Assembly (NCBI GenBank): GCA_964242925.1
Contig: CAXTBW010000070.1
Coordinates: 1 to 23,774, forward strand
Origin: LMUY01 sp964242925
Lineage (GTDB): Bacteria; Pseudomonadota; Alphaproteobacteria; Acetobacterales; Acetobacteraceae
Direction of reading: 5' to 3'
DNA length: 23,774 nucleotides
Below the pieces are notes generated by a model. That model was not told the DNA's origin and ran no database searches. It saw only the letters and a list, made by a program, of their open reading frames with translations. Positions 8,313 through 14,998 of the stretch are shown one piece after another. The position numbers and the translations under genes were made by a program. How positions within the stretch are numbered: the stretch's first letter is position 1; every line of letters starts with the position of its first letter.

Positions 8313-8341
8313 TCAATACGGGCGCTTGCGGCGCCCGTCAA
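8313..8341 (-). promoter_or_regulatory. Candidate promoter with palindromic operator upstream of dctPQM
   Basis: On the minus strand TTGACG (8341-8336), a 17-nt spacer, then TATTGA (8318-8313). The spacer overlaps a perfect inverted repeat ACGGGCGC-N5-GCGCCCGT (8318-8338), placed where a repressor would block RNA polymerase. The -10 is poor (3 of 6 matches), so this is a suggestion only. Confidence 0.35.
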
Positions 8342-8428
8342 CGAATAGCCAACCGCCCTCTAACCGTTATGCCAAGGCTGGAGCCACGGCTGTCAGGTTT
8401 GCTTACCTTCAGGGTCCGACGAAACCAA

Positions 8429-8548
8429 CCGTCATGCCCGCGCTTGACCCGGGCACCCACGCGATGCGCGCGAAAAGGTGGTGCGAGTGATGACGCTATG
8501 GCGCCGGGGGCGCGGCGTGGATGGCCGGATCAACTCCGGCAATGACGG
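8429..8548. repeat. Dispersed intergenic repeat, copy B, with imperfect terminal inverted repeats
   Basis: The left arm from 8429 (CCGTCATGCCCGCGCTTGAC and on to CCCACGC) and the right arm 8514-8548 read as reverse complement match at 26 of 35 positions by eye. It is about 120 bp in all, GC-rich and non-coding. It shares its left arm with copies at 4977 and 15807. Confidence 0.7.
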
Positions 8549-8731
8549 TACATCGTTTCGCAGCGAATCTCTCTACCGGACAGCCGTGGCCTTCAGCCTG
8601 GTATCCAACGGCGCCGGCTTCCAGCAACAATCCGGGGGCTGGCCGGCATAACGTCGCTAACCGCATCCGATAGGTGCCCGGGTTGCGCCAGGGCACGACT
8701 TTGGGCGGCGTTCGCTTCAAATGCGCCTTTG

Positions 8732-9223
8732 TCAGCCGCCGGTGGTGATCAGGCCGCGCACCCCATCCAGCACGCCCTGGGTCAGCGCGCCCTTCGACAC
8801 CAGTTCCGGCAGGCTCGCGTATGGCCGGTTCGCAACGATCTTCTGCGCGCGCACCGGGCCGACGTTGGGCAGCACCTTGGCCATGTCCGCCGCCGACGCG
8901 CTGTTCACGTTGATCAGCGCGATTCTGTCCTGGATGGCAGCCAGAACGTTGGCCGGCACCGCCTTCTTGGTCACCAGCTGCTGCTTCTCGGTGTAGGGCC
9001 GGTTGGCGACAATCGCCTTGGCACGCACTGGCCCTACGCCCGGCAGCGCGTCGAGCGCTTTCTCGTCGGCGGAGTTCACGTCGACCAACGCCGGGCCGGC
9101 AGGCACGGCTTGACTGCGGGCGGCCGTCGACGCGGCAGGGTGCCGGGCAGCCGGTGTTTGCGCGACGCCGGGCGAGGCGAGCGCGAGCAGGGCGGCCAGC
9201 AGGGCGGCGATCCGAAGTCTCAT
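8732..9223 (-). CDS. Exported protein with two helix-hairpin-helix domains (ComEA-like)
   Basis: 163 residues. Signal peptide MRLRIAALLAALLALASPG ending VAQ, a Pro/Ala-rich linker (about 23-45), then two homologous helix-hairpin-helix units: VDVNSADEKALDALPGVGPV (47-66) and INVNSASAADMAKVLPNVGPV (about 103-123). Each is followed by RAxxIVANRPY. The LPGVGPxxAxxI pattern is the non-specific DNA-binding hairpin of ComEA, which holds incoming DNA in the periplasm during transformation. Here it is duplicated and no ComEC is in the window, so a DNA-uptake role is inference. ATG 9223 has GGAGA 9 nt upstream. hemF ends 46 bp upstream on the same strand, so the two may be co-transcribed. Confidence 0.88.
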   Translation of the reverse strand: MRLRIAALLAALLALASPGVAQTPAARHPAASTAARSQAVPAGPALVDVNSADEKALDALPGVGPVRAKAIVANRPYTEKQQLVTKKAVPANVLAAIQDRIALINVNSASAADMAKVLPNVGPVRAQKIVANRPYASLPELVSKGALTQGVLDGVRGLITTGG

Positions 9224-9269
9224 GGCGTGGCGTCTCCGATGTCGATGCGAAAAGACACCAGAACCACGG

Positions 9270-10163
9270 TTAAGGCCAGCGCACTTCCGGCGGCAGGCTC
9301 ATCAGGATCGCCTCCACGTTGCCGCCGGTCTTCAGCCCGAACAGCGTGCCGCGGTCGTGCAGCAGGTTGAACTCCACGTAGCGGCCCCGGCGCACCAGCT
9401 GATGGTCGCGCTCCGCCGGCGTCCACGGCTCGTTCATCCGCCGCCGCACGATGGCCGGGTAGGATTGCAGGAACGCCAGCCCGACATCGCGGGTGAAGGC
9501 GAAGTCGGCATCGGCGCCCTGGCGGTCGAGGTGGTCGTAGAAGATGCCGCCCAGGCCGCGCGGCTCGCCCCGGTGCGGCAGGTAGAAATAGCGGTCGCAC
9601 CACGCCTTGAACTCGGGGTAGTAGCCGGGGTCCCGCGCGTCGCACGCGGCCTGGAACGCGGCGTGGAACACCGCCGCATCCGCCTTCGCCTCGGCCGACT
9701 CGGGCGCCATGGGCGTGATGTCGCCGCCGCCGCCGAACCAGCCGCGCGTGGTGACGATCATGCGCGTGTTCATGTGCGCGGCCGGGACGCGCGGGCTTTG
9801 CGGGTGCGCCACCACGCTGATGCCCCCGGCCCAGAACCGCGGGTCCTCGGCGGCGCCCGGAATGCTGGCGCGGAACTCCGGGCTGAACTCGCCGGACACC
9901 ACCGAGACGTTGACGCCGACCTTCTCGAACACCCGGCCGTGCATCAGCCCGATCGTGCCGCCACCCGTCAGCTCCTCGCGTTGCCAAGGGGACAGCGCGA
10001 ACCGGCCCGGCGCGCGGTCCTGCAGCACGCCGCCTTCGTCCTCGATCGCCTCGAACGCGGCGCACAGCCGATCGCGCAGGCTGGCGAACCAGGCAGCCGC
10101 TGCCGCCTGCAGCGCGGCGTGCGCCGGCCGTTGATCTCTCGCCAGGTCGGGCGCTTGCGACAT
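9270..10163 (-). CDS. hemF: Oxygen-dependent coproporphyrinogen III oxidase
   Basis: 297 residues, the usual HemF size. It decarboxylates coproporphyrinogen III to protoporphyrinogen IX using O2, a late step of haem synthesis, in the cytosol. Motifs: EKVGVNVSVVSGEF (80-93), the HPxxPxxxAxHMNTR segment with His130 (the catalytic His106 region of E. coli HemF), WFGGGGDITP (142-151), and the C-terminal YVEFNLLHDRGTLFGLKTGG (262-281). ATG 10163 is preferred; a TTG 15 nt upstream is possible, and the much longer open frame runs antisense to petA and is not credible. It is divergent from petA with 105 bp between starts, so haem synthesis and a haem-protein complex share a control region. Confidence 0.96.
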   Translation of the reverse strand: MSQAPDLARDQRPAHAALQAAAAAWFASLRDRLCAAFEAIEDEGGVLQDRAPGRFALSPWQREELTGGGTIGLMHGRVFEKVGVNVSVVSGEFSPEFRASIPGAAEDPRFWAGGISVVAHPQSPRVPAAHMNTRMIVTTRGWFGGGGDITPMAPESAEAKADAAVFHAAFQAACDARDPGYYPEFKAWCDRYFYLPHRGEPRGLGGIFYDHLDRQGADADFAFTRDVGLAFLQSYPAIVRRRMNEPWTPAERDHQLVRRGRYVEFNLLHDRGTLFGLKTGGNVEAILMSLPPEVRWP

Positions 10164-10205
10164 CCTGAAAACATCCAATCTTCTGGCTAGCGACGCGGGG
10201 CCATG

Positions 10206-10234
10206 TTGCAGGGGCGAAGACCGTCCCCTAGAAC
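10206..10234 (+). promoter_or_regulatory. Weak sigma-70-like promoter candidate for petABC
   Basis: TTGCAG (10206-10211), a 17-nt spacer and TAGAAC (10229-10234), 34 nt before the petA ATG. Matches are 3 of 6 and 4 of 6 to consensus. It lies in the only non-coding stretch upstream of the operon. Confidence 0.3.
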
Positions 10235-10268
10235 ACCTCCGCCTCGGTTGAGAAGGGTTTGCCGTCCC

Positions 10269-10844
10269 ATGTCCACCACATCCCCTGCGGATATGCGAGC
10301 CACGCTGGGCCACGTCGGCGATGCGCCCGGGACCAAACGCGACTTCCTCAAGCTTGTTGCAAGCGCTGGCGCCGTCGTGGGCCTTGGCGCGCTGGCCTGG
10401 CCGCTGATCGACAGCATGAACCCGGCCAGCGACGTGCTTGCCCTGTCCTCCATCGAGGTCGACCTTACGTCGATCTCCGAGGGCATGGGCATCACCACGG
10501 TCTGGCGCGGCAAGCCGATCTTCGTGCGGCATCGCACGGCGGACGAGATCAAGACCGTTGAGGCGGTTCCGCTGAACCAGCTGATCGAGCCGGCGACTGA
10601 CCAGTCGCGCATCAAGGACGGCCACGCTCAGTGGATTGTGCTGATTGGAATCTGCACTCATCTCGGCTGCGTGCCGCTCGGCAACAAGCCGTCCGACCCG
10701 CGGGGCGAGTATGGCGGCTGGTTCTGCCCCTGCCACGGCAGCCAGTACGACGTGTCGGGCCGGGTCCGCCATGGGCCCGCGCCGGCCAACCTGGCGTTGC
10801 CGCCCTATGCGTTCGAGAACGACACCAAAGTGAAGATCGGCTGA
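10269..10844 (+). CDS. petA: Ubiquinol-cytochrome c reductase Rieske iron-sulfur subunit
   Basis: 191 residues. It carries the 2Fe-2S centre of the cytochrome bc1 complex: box I CTHLGC (Cys129 and His131 ligands, Cys134 disulfide) and box II CPCHGS (Cys153 and His156 ligands, Cys155 disulfide). The single N-terminal membrane anchor is about 28-48, preceded by TKRDFLKL (22-29) where relatives have the Tat motif TRRDFL; here Lys-Arg replaces Arg-Arg. MNPASDV (50-56) is the hinge. The head domain lies in the periplasm and shuttles electrons from ubiquinol to cytochrome c1. ATG 10269 (GAAGGG about 11 nt upstream) is favoured over the GTG/ATG-free upstream extension. It is followed after 12 bp by petB. 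Confidence 0.97.
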   Translation: MSTTSPADMRATLGHVGDAPGTKRDFLKLVASAGAVVGLGALAWPLIDSMNPASDVLALSSIEVDLTSISEGMGITTVWRGKPIFVRHRTADEIKTVEAVPLNQLIEPATDQSRIKDGHAQWIVLIGICTHLGCVPLGNKPSDPRGEYGGWFCPCHGSQYDVSGRVRHGPAPANLALPPYAFENDTKVKIG

Positions 10845-10856
10845 GGGAGCAAGACG

Positions 10857-12146
10857 ATGGCCGGACTACATAAGAGCGACATTCAGAATCCGGTGCTCAA
10901 CTGGATCGACACCCGGATGCCGATCCTGACGATGATGCAGAAGGAATACGGTTCGTTCCCGACGCCGAAGAACTTCAACTACTTTTGGAACTTCGGCGGC
11001 CTGGCGATGATCAACCTGGCCATCATGATCGCCACGGGCATCTTCCTGGCGATGAACTACACCGCGCACACCTCGCTGGCCTTCGACAGCGTCGAGCGGA
11101 TCATGCGCGACGTGAATTACGGCTGGCTGCTGCGCTACGTGCACGCCAACGGCGCCTCGATGTTCTTCATCGTGGTCTACATCCACATCTTCCGCGCGCT
11201 GTATTACGGCTCCTACAAGGCCCCGCGCGAACTGCTGTTCATGCTCGGCGTGGTGATCCTGCTGCTGATGATGGCCACCGCGTTCATGGGCTACGTGCTG
11301 CCCTGGGGCCAGATGAGCTACTGGGGTGCCACGGTCATCACCAACCTGTTCTCCGCCATACCGTTGGTCGGCGACAGCGTCGTGACGTGGCTGTGGGGCG
11401 GCTTCTCGGTCGATAACCCGACGCTGAACCGGTTCTTCGCGCTGCATTACCTGCTGCCGTTCATGATCACCGGCGTGGTGTTCCTGCACATCGTGGCGCT
11501 GCACATCACCGGGTCGAACAATCCGCTGGGCATCGACGTGAAGAGCCCGCAGGACACCATCCCGTTCCACCCCTACTACACGATCAAGGACAGCGTCGGC
11601 ATCTGCGTCTACCTGCTGGTGTTCGCCGGCTTGGTGTTCTTCTACCCGAACTATCTGGGCCACGTGGAGAACTACATCCCCGCCAACCCGCTCTCCACTC
11701 CTGCGGAGATCGTGCCCGAGTGGTACTTCCTGCCGTTCTACGCCATCCTGCGCTCGGTTCCGTCCAAGCTCGGCGGCGTGATGCTGATGTTCGGCGCCAT
11801 CGCGGTGCTGTTCCTGCTGCCTTGGCTCGACACCTCGCCGGTTCGCTCCGCCCGCTTCCGCCCGATCTACCGTCAGCTGGTGCTGGTGCTGGTCGTTTCG
11901 CTGGTGGTGCTCGGCGTCGTCGGCGCGCACCGTCCGGAGGGCCTCTACGTCGTGCTCGGCCGCGTCGCGACCGCCTACTACTTCCTGCACTTCCTGGTGC
12001 TGCTGCCGCTGCTTGGCGTCGTCGAGCGCCCGCTTCCGTTGCCGGATAGCATTAGCCGGCCGGTGTTGAACGTCCGTGGCCCCGGTTCGGGTGGCGGCGG
12101 CCCCATGCCGCAGGGCGCCACGGCGAAGCCTATGGAGAAGATGTGA
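10857..12146 (+). CDS. petB: Cytochrome b subunit of the bc1 complex
   Basis: 429 residues with eight predicted membrane helices. The haem-ligand histidines are His96/His110 in helix B and His197/His211 in helix D, each pair 14 apart, giving haems bL and bH. The Qo-site PEWY motif is at 287-290, and the family segments GYVLPWGQMSYWGATVITN (145-163) and HPYYTIKD (238-245) are present. It oxidises ubiquinol on the periplasmic side and recycles electrons to quinone on the inner side. A Gly/Pro-rich C-terminal tail (about 400-429) follows the last helix. GAGGGAG lies 7 nt before ATG 10857. Its stop overlaps the petC start by one base. Confidence 0.98.
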   Translation: MAGLHKSDIQNPVLNWIDTRMPILTMMQKEYGSFPTPKNFNYFWNFGGLAMINLAIMIATGIFLAMNYTAHTSLAFDSVERIMRDVNYGWLLRYVHANGASMFFIVVYIHIFRALYYGSYKAPRELLFMLGVVILLLMMATAFMGYVLPWGQMSYWGATVITNLFSAIPLVGDSVVTWLWGGFSVDNPTLNRFFALHYLLPFMITGVVFLHIVALHITGSNNPLGIDVKSPQDTIPFHPYYTIKDSVGICVYLLVFAGLVFFYPNYLGHVENYIPANPLSTPAEIVPEWYFLPFYAILRSVPSKLGGVMLMFGAIAVLFLLPWLDTSPVRSARFRPIYRQLVLVLVVSLVVLGVVGAHRPEGLYVVLGRVATAYYFLHFLVLLPLLGVVERPLPLPDSISRPVLNVRGPGSGGGGPMPQGATAKPMEKM

Positions 12147-12934
12147 TGCGCCTAGCGTTCCTTGGGCTGGCGGCGGCTCTGCTGCTGCCGGCTGCGGCGA
12201 TGGCGGAGCAGTCGGCCGCACCGTCGGTGTCGACCGATGCGGAGCCGCTGCCGAATATCAACTGGTCGTTCAATGGCCCGCTCGGCACATATGACCGCGC
12301 GTCCGAGCAGCGCGGTTTGCAGGTCTGGCAGGCAGTCTGCAACAACTGCCACTCCATGAAGGAGGCGTACTACCGCAACCTGACCGGCATCGGGCTGACC
12401 CCGGACCAGGTCAAAGCGTTCGCAGCCGCTATCACAGTGCCCGGCGGCACCGACGATTCCGGGCAGCCTCTGGACCGTCCGGCGCTGCCAGCCGACCATT
12501 TCAAGTCGCCATTTCCGAACGACAAAGCCGCGCGTGCAGCCAACAACGGCGCGCTGCCGCCGGATCATTCGCTGATCGAGAAGGCGCGCGAGGGCGGAGC
12601 CACCTATCTATTCGCGCTGCTGACCGGCTACCGCGATCCGCCGCCCGGCATGAAGATGGGCGACGGGATGAACTATAACGTTTACTTCCCCGGCCGGCAG
12701 ATTGCGATGGCGCCGCCGCTTACCCCGGCCACCGCCGAGGGGATGACGTTCGCCGATGGCACCAAGCCCTCGGTCGAGCAGATGTCACGCGACGTTGCAA
12801 CGTTCCTGACCTACATGGCGAATCCGGAGATGGAGCAGCGCAAGCGCATGGGTGTGCGCATCGTGCTGTTCCTGGCGGGGATGACGGTCGTGACCTACGC
12901 GGTGAAGCGCAAGATCTGGGCCGACGTCCACTGA
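12146..12934 (+). CDS. petC: Cytochrome c1 subunit of the bc1 complex
   Basis: 262 residues. Signal peptide MRLAFLGLAAALLLPAAAMA cleaved near residue 20. The haem c site CNNCH is at 65-69, and the probable axial ligand is Met188 in YFPGRQIAMAPPL. A C-terminal membrane anchor (about 234-252) is followed by the basic tail VKRKIW. It passes electrons from the Rieske protein to soluble or membrane cytochrome c. ATG 12146 overlaps the petB stop (TGATG), with GGAG 8 nt upstream inside petB, so translation is coupled. The GTG one codon earlier is a less likely start. It is the last gene of fbcFBC, but mtnP starts within its stop codon. Confidence 0.97.
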   Translation: MRLAFLGLAAALLLPAAAMAEQSAAPSVSTDAEPLPNINWSFNGPLGTYDRASEQRGLQVWQAVCNNCHSMKEAYYRNLTGIGLTPDQVKAFAAAITVPGGTDDSGQPLDRPALPADHFKSPFPNDKAARAANNGALPPDHSLIEKAREGGATYLFALLTGYRDPPPGMKMGDGMNYNVYFPGRQIAMAPPLTPATAEGMTFADGTKPSVEQMSRDVATFLTYMANPEMEQRKRMGVRIVLFLAGMTVVTYAVKRKIWADVH

Positions 12935-13812
12935 CCCAACCCATCCAGCCGGTCATCGGCATCATCGGCGGTTCCGGCCTCTACGACATCGATGGGTTGG
13001 AGGACAAGGCGTGGCGGCGCGTCGCGTCTCCCTGGGGCGAGGCGTCCGACGATCTGCTGTTTGGGCGGCTGGCTGGCGTGCAGTGCGTGTTCCTGCCGCG
13101 GCATGGGCGCAAACACCGCCTCTCGCCCACTCACCTCAACTACCGCGCCAATATTGACGTGCTGAAGCGTGCTGGCGTCACCGATGTGCTGTCGCTTTCG
13201 GCGGTTGGCAGCCTGCGGGGAGACTACGCGCCGGGTCACTTCGTCATCGTCGACCAGTTCATCGATCGCAGCTTCGCCCGGGAAAAAAGCTTCTTCGGCG
13301 ACGGCTGCGTGGCCCATGTCAGCGTCGCCGACCCGGTTTGCCCCCGCCTGGGCGCCGCCGCGTTGGAAGCGGCGGAGGTACTTGGAATACCAGTCAGCCG
13401 CGGCGGCAGCTACCTGGTCATGGAAGGCCCGCAATTTTCCACGCGGGCGGAGAGCGAGTTGTATCGCTCGTGGGGGTGCAGCGTCATCGGCATGACGAAC
13501 ATGCCCGAGGCCAAGCTGGCCCGCGAGGCGGAGCTTTGCTACGCGACCGTTGCGATGGTGACCGATTTCGACTGCTGGCATACCGGCCACGGCAACGTCT
13601 CGGTCGAACAGGTCACCCAAGTCATGTTGGGCAACGCCGACCGTGCGAGGGCGCTGGTGCGCGCGTTGGTTCCGGTAATCGGCGCGCCGCGCGGACCATG
13701 CCCGGCGGGATGCGACCGTGCGCTGGACAACGCCATCGTGACACCGCTGGAGGCTCGCGACGCGGCGTTGATGGCCAAGCTGGACGCTGTAGCGGGCCGC
13801 GTGCTCGCCTGA
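12931..13812 (+). CDS. mtnP: S-methyl-5'-thioadenosine phosphorylase
   Basis: 293 residues if translation starts at CTG 12931. It cleaves methylthioadenosine to adenine and 5-methylthioribose-1-phosphate in the methionine salvage pathway. Motifs: IGIIGGSGLYDIDGLED (9-25, phosphate loop), PRHGRKH (56-62), LNYRAN (69-74), LSAVGSL, MEGPQFSTRAESE and GMTNMPEAKLAREAELCYA. The first recognised start codon downstream is TTG 12997, which would delete the phosphate loop, and there is no in-frame ATG or GTG upstream near the petC end. CTG 12931 overlaps the petC stop as CTGA and yields a family-like MTQPIQPVIG start. A methylthioinosine phosphorylase is the close alternative. Confidence 0.9.
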   Translation: MTQPIQPVIGIIGGSGLYDIDGLEDKAWRRVASPWGEASDDLLFGRLAGVQCVFLPRHGRKHRLSPTHLNYRANIDVLKRAGVTDVLSLSAVGSLRGDYAPGHFVIVDQFIDRSFAREKSFFGDGCVAHVSVADPVCPRLGAAALEAAEVLGIPVSRGGSYLVMEGPQFSTRAESELYRSWGCSVIGMTNMPEAKLAREAELCYATVAMVTDFDCWHTGHGNVSVEQVTQVMLGNADRARALVRALVPVIGAPRGPCPAGCDRALDNAIVTPLEARDAALMAKLDAVAGRVLA

Positions 13813-13820
13813 CGCAAACG

Positions 13821-13846
13821 CCCGGGGAAGGCGAACCCTCCCCGGG
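13821..13846. terminator. Bidirectional terminator-like hairpin between mtnP and the DUF3309 gene
   Basis: CCCGGGGA (13821-13828) and TCCCCGGG (13839-13846) form a perfect 8-bp stem with a 10-nt loop, 8 bp past the mtnP stop and 10 bp past the stop of the convergent gene. On the minus strand a short TTT follows; on the plus strand there is no T-tract. Confidence 0.6.
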
Positions 13847-13856
13847 AACTTGCTGG

Positions 13857-14006
13857 CTATATTCTGCCGAGCACCAACAGTACGATCAGAATTATCACGA
13901 TCAGGCCGATGCCTCCGGTGGGTCCCACGCCCCAGCCTGAGCTGTATCCGTACCCGCCGCCGCCCAGCAGCAGGACGATCAAGATGATGACGATTATAGT
14001 ACCCAC
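13857..14006 (-). CDS. DUF3309-type mini membrane protein
   Basis: 49 residues: a hydrophobic helix GTIIVIILIVLLLGGG, a short loop YGYSSGWGVGPTGGIG, a second hydrophobic helix LIVIILIVLLVLG, and a final RI. The two helices around a WGxGPxGGxG loop with a terminal GRI are the DUF3309 pattern, common in alpha- and betaproteobacteria. Function is unknown; it is an inner-membrane hairpin by prediction. The start is GTG 14006, with AAGGGG 7-8 nt upstream, and it gives the family's MGT beginning. The longer frame from 14078 adds an unrelated basic stretch. It converges on mtnP and has its own promoter candidate. Confidence 0.85.
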   Translation of the reverse strand: MGTIIVIILIVLLLGGGGYGYSSGWGVGPTGGIGLIVIILIVLLVLGRI

Positions 14007-14042
14007 AGGGACACCCCTTTCGGTGTTGCTTGCCCGGCCAGA

Positions 14043-14068
14043 ACGCAATCCGCCACGGCAAAGTTCAA
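14043..14068 (-). promoter_or_regulatory. Candidate EcfG-type general-stress promoter of the DUF3309 gene
   Basis: On the minus strand TGAAC (14068-14064), 17 nt, CGTT (14046-14043). This is one mismatch from GGAAC-N16/17-CGTT. The -10 ends 37 nt before the GTG start, the same distance as at csbD. Confidence 0.4.
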
Positions 14069-14114
14069 CCTTTCGCAATCACCGCTTGATTTCTCCCGGA
14101 CCGACCCGGAGGCG

Positions 14115-14783
14115 TCACGGGTGCAGATGCCGCTCCAGGAACGCCAGCGTGCGGGTGTTCGCTTGGGCGGCGGCGGCGGCATCGAAGCTGCCCCGCTCGT
14201 CGCAGCCGAAGCCGTGCCCGGCGCCCGGGTAGATGTAGATTTCGACGCCGGGCTGCGATGCGCGGATCGCTTCGACGTCGGTTTGAGGGATGCCGTGGTC
14301 TTCGGCGCCGAAATGCAGCTCCACCGGGCAGTGCGCCACCTCCTCCCGCGCCGCCGCAATGCCGCCGCCGTACCAGCCGACCGAGGCCGCGAATAGCTGC
14401 ATGCGCGTGGCGCCCCACCAGGCGATCGTGCCGCCCCAGCAATACCCGACGATGCCGAGCCGCCGTCCGCCCAGCGCTGCAGCCGCGGCCTCGACGTCCG
14501 CCAGCGTGCCCGCTTCCGGAACCTTTGCCCGCAGCGCCATGCCTTCCTTGCGGTCCGCCTCGCCGTAGCCGAGCTCCACGCCGGGCCGCGCCCGGTCGAA
14601 CAGCGCCGGCGCGATCACCGCGTAGCCCGCGTCGGCGAACCGGTCGCAGACGGTCCGCATGTGGTGGTTCACGCCGAAGATCTCCTGCGCCACCACCAGC
14701 CCGACGGCGGCATGCTCCGGCCCGGCCCGATAAGCGCCTAGCCGGTGGCCGTCGGCGGCCGTCAACTCGATCATCTGCCCCAT
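14115..14783 (-). CDS. Dienelactone hydrolase family protein
   Basis: 222-residue alpha/beta-hydrolase of the dienelactone hydrolase type, presumably cytosolic since no signal is present. The nucleophile elbow GYCWGG carries Cys115 instead of serine, as in the family; the triad is completed by Asp162 (FGAEDHGIP) and His190 (PGAGHGFG). Glu35 in VAQEIFGVNHH is the conserved glutamate that positions the cysteine, and DRFADAGYAVIAPALFDR is also diagnostic. True dienelactone hydrolase acts in chlorocatechol degradation, but no such genes are nearby, so the substrate is open. ATG 14783 has GGGAG 7 nt upstream; an upstream in-frame ATG at 14804 is less likely. Confidence 0.93.
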   Translation of the reverse strand: MGQMIELTAADGHRLGAYRAGPEHAAVGLVVAQEIFGVNHHMRTVCDRFADAGYAVIAPALFDRARPGVELGYGEADRKEGMALRAKVPEAGTLADVEAAAAALGGRRLGIVGYCWGGTIAWWGATRMQLFAASVGWYGGGIAAAREEVAHCPVELHFGAEDHGIPQTDVEAIRASQPGVEIYIYPGAGHGFGCDERGSFDAAAAAQANTRTLAFLERHLHP

Positions 14784-14818
14784 TCCGCGTCTCCCTCGTT
14801 CCATGCCATCCTAGGCCA

Positions 14819-14998
14819 ATGGGGGACCTCGTGAACCTGCGCAAGGCGCGCAAGGCGAAAGCGCGCGAGCAGGCGCAGGCCGACGCGACCGCCAATCGCG
14901 CGCGCACCGGCCGCACCAAGGCCGAACGAGAGGCGGAGCAGCTGCAACGCGAACAGGCGCGGCGGTTGCTGGACGGCGCCAAGCTGCTCGACGCGTGA
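14819..14998 (+). CDS. DUF4169-type small basic protein
   Basis: 59 residues, highly charged and alpha-helical: MGDLVNLRKARKAKAREQAQ, ANRARTGRTKAEREAE, ending LLDGAKLLDA. The VNLRxARKxKAR start, the NRxxxGRTKAE middle and the LDG end are the pattern of DUF4169, a small alphaproteobacterial family of unknown function. ATG 14819 gives the family length; GTG 14832 is a possible internal start. Its stop overlaps the GTG start of the ydcF-like gene by four bases (GTGA), so the two are co-translated. It is divergent from the hydrolase gene with only 35 bp between starts. Confidence 0.8.
   Translation: MGDLVNLRKARKAKAREQAQADATANRARTGRTKAEREAEQLQREQARRLLDGAKLLDA

Larger units (their letters stand above)
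8260..8731. other. 472-bp intergenic region without a supported gene
   Basis: Between the starts of the TRAP operon and the end of the helix-hairpin-helix gene. It holds the candidate dctP promoter and palindrome (8313-8341), repeat copy B (8429-8548), and an imperfect hairpin with GTGCCC/GGGCAC arms (8674-8696) just past the end of the helix-hairpin-helix gene, which may terminate it. Short open frames here have no start context or recognisable protein. Confidence 0.7.

Noticed and set aside
8496..8720. Possible 74-residue gene in the 472-bp gap
   Set aside because: Overlaps repeat copy B. The translation looks random and has no start context.
10164..10772. Long N-terminal extension of hemF
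   Set aside because: The open frame continues antisense through petA. HemF homology begins near ATG 10163 and its length is then normal.
10866..12221. 451-residue open frame on the minus strand
   Set aside because: Antisense to petB. His/Gln/Arg-rich translation typical of the antisense of membrane-protein codons.
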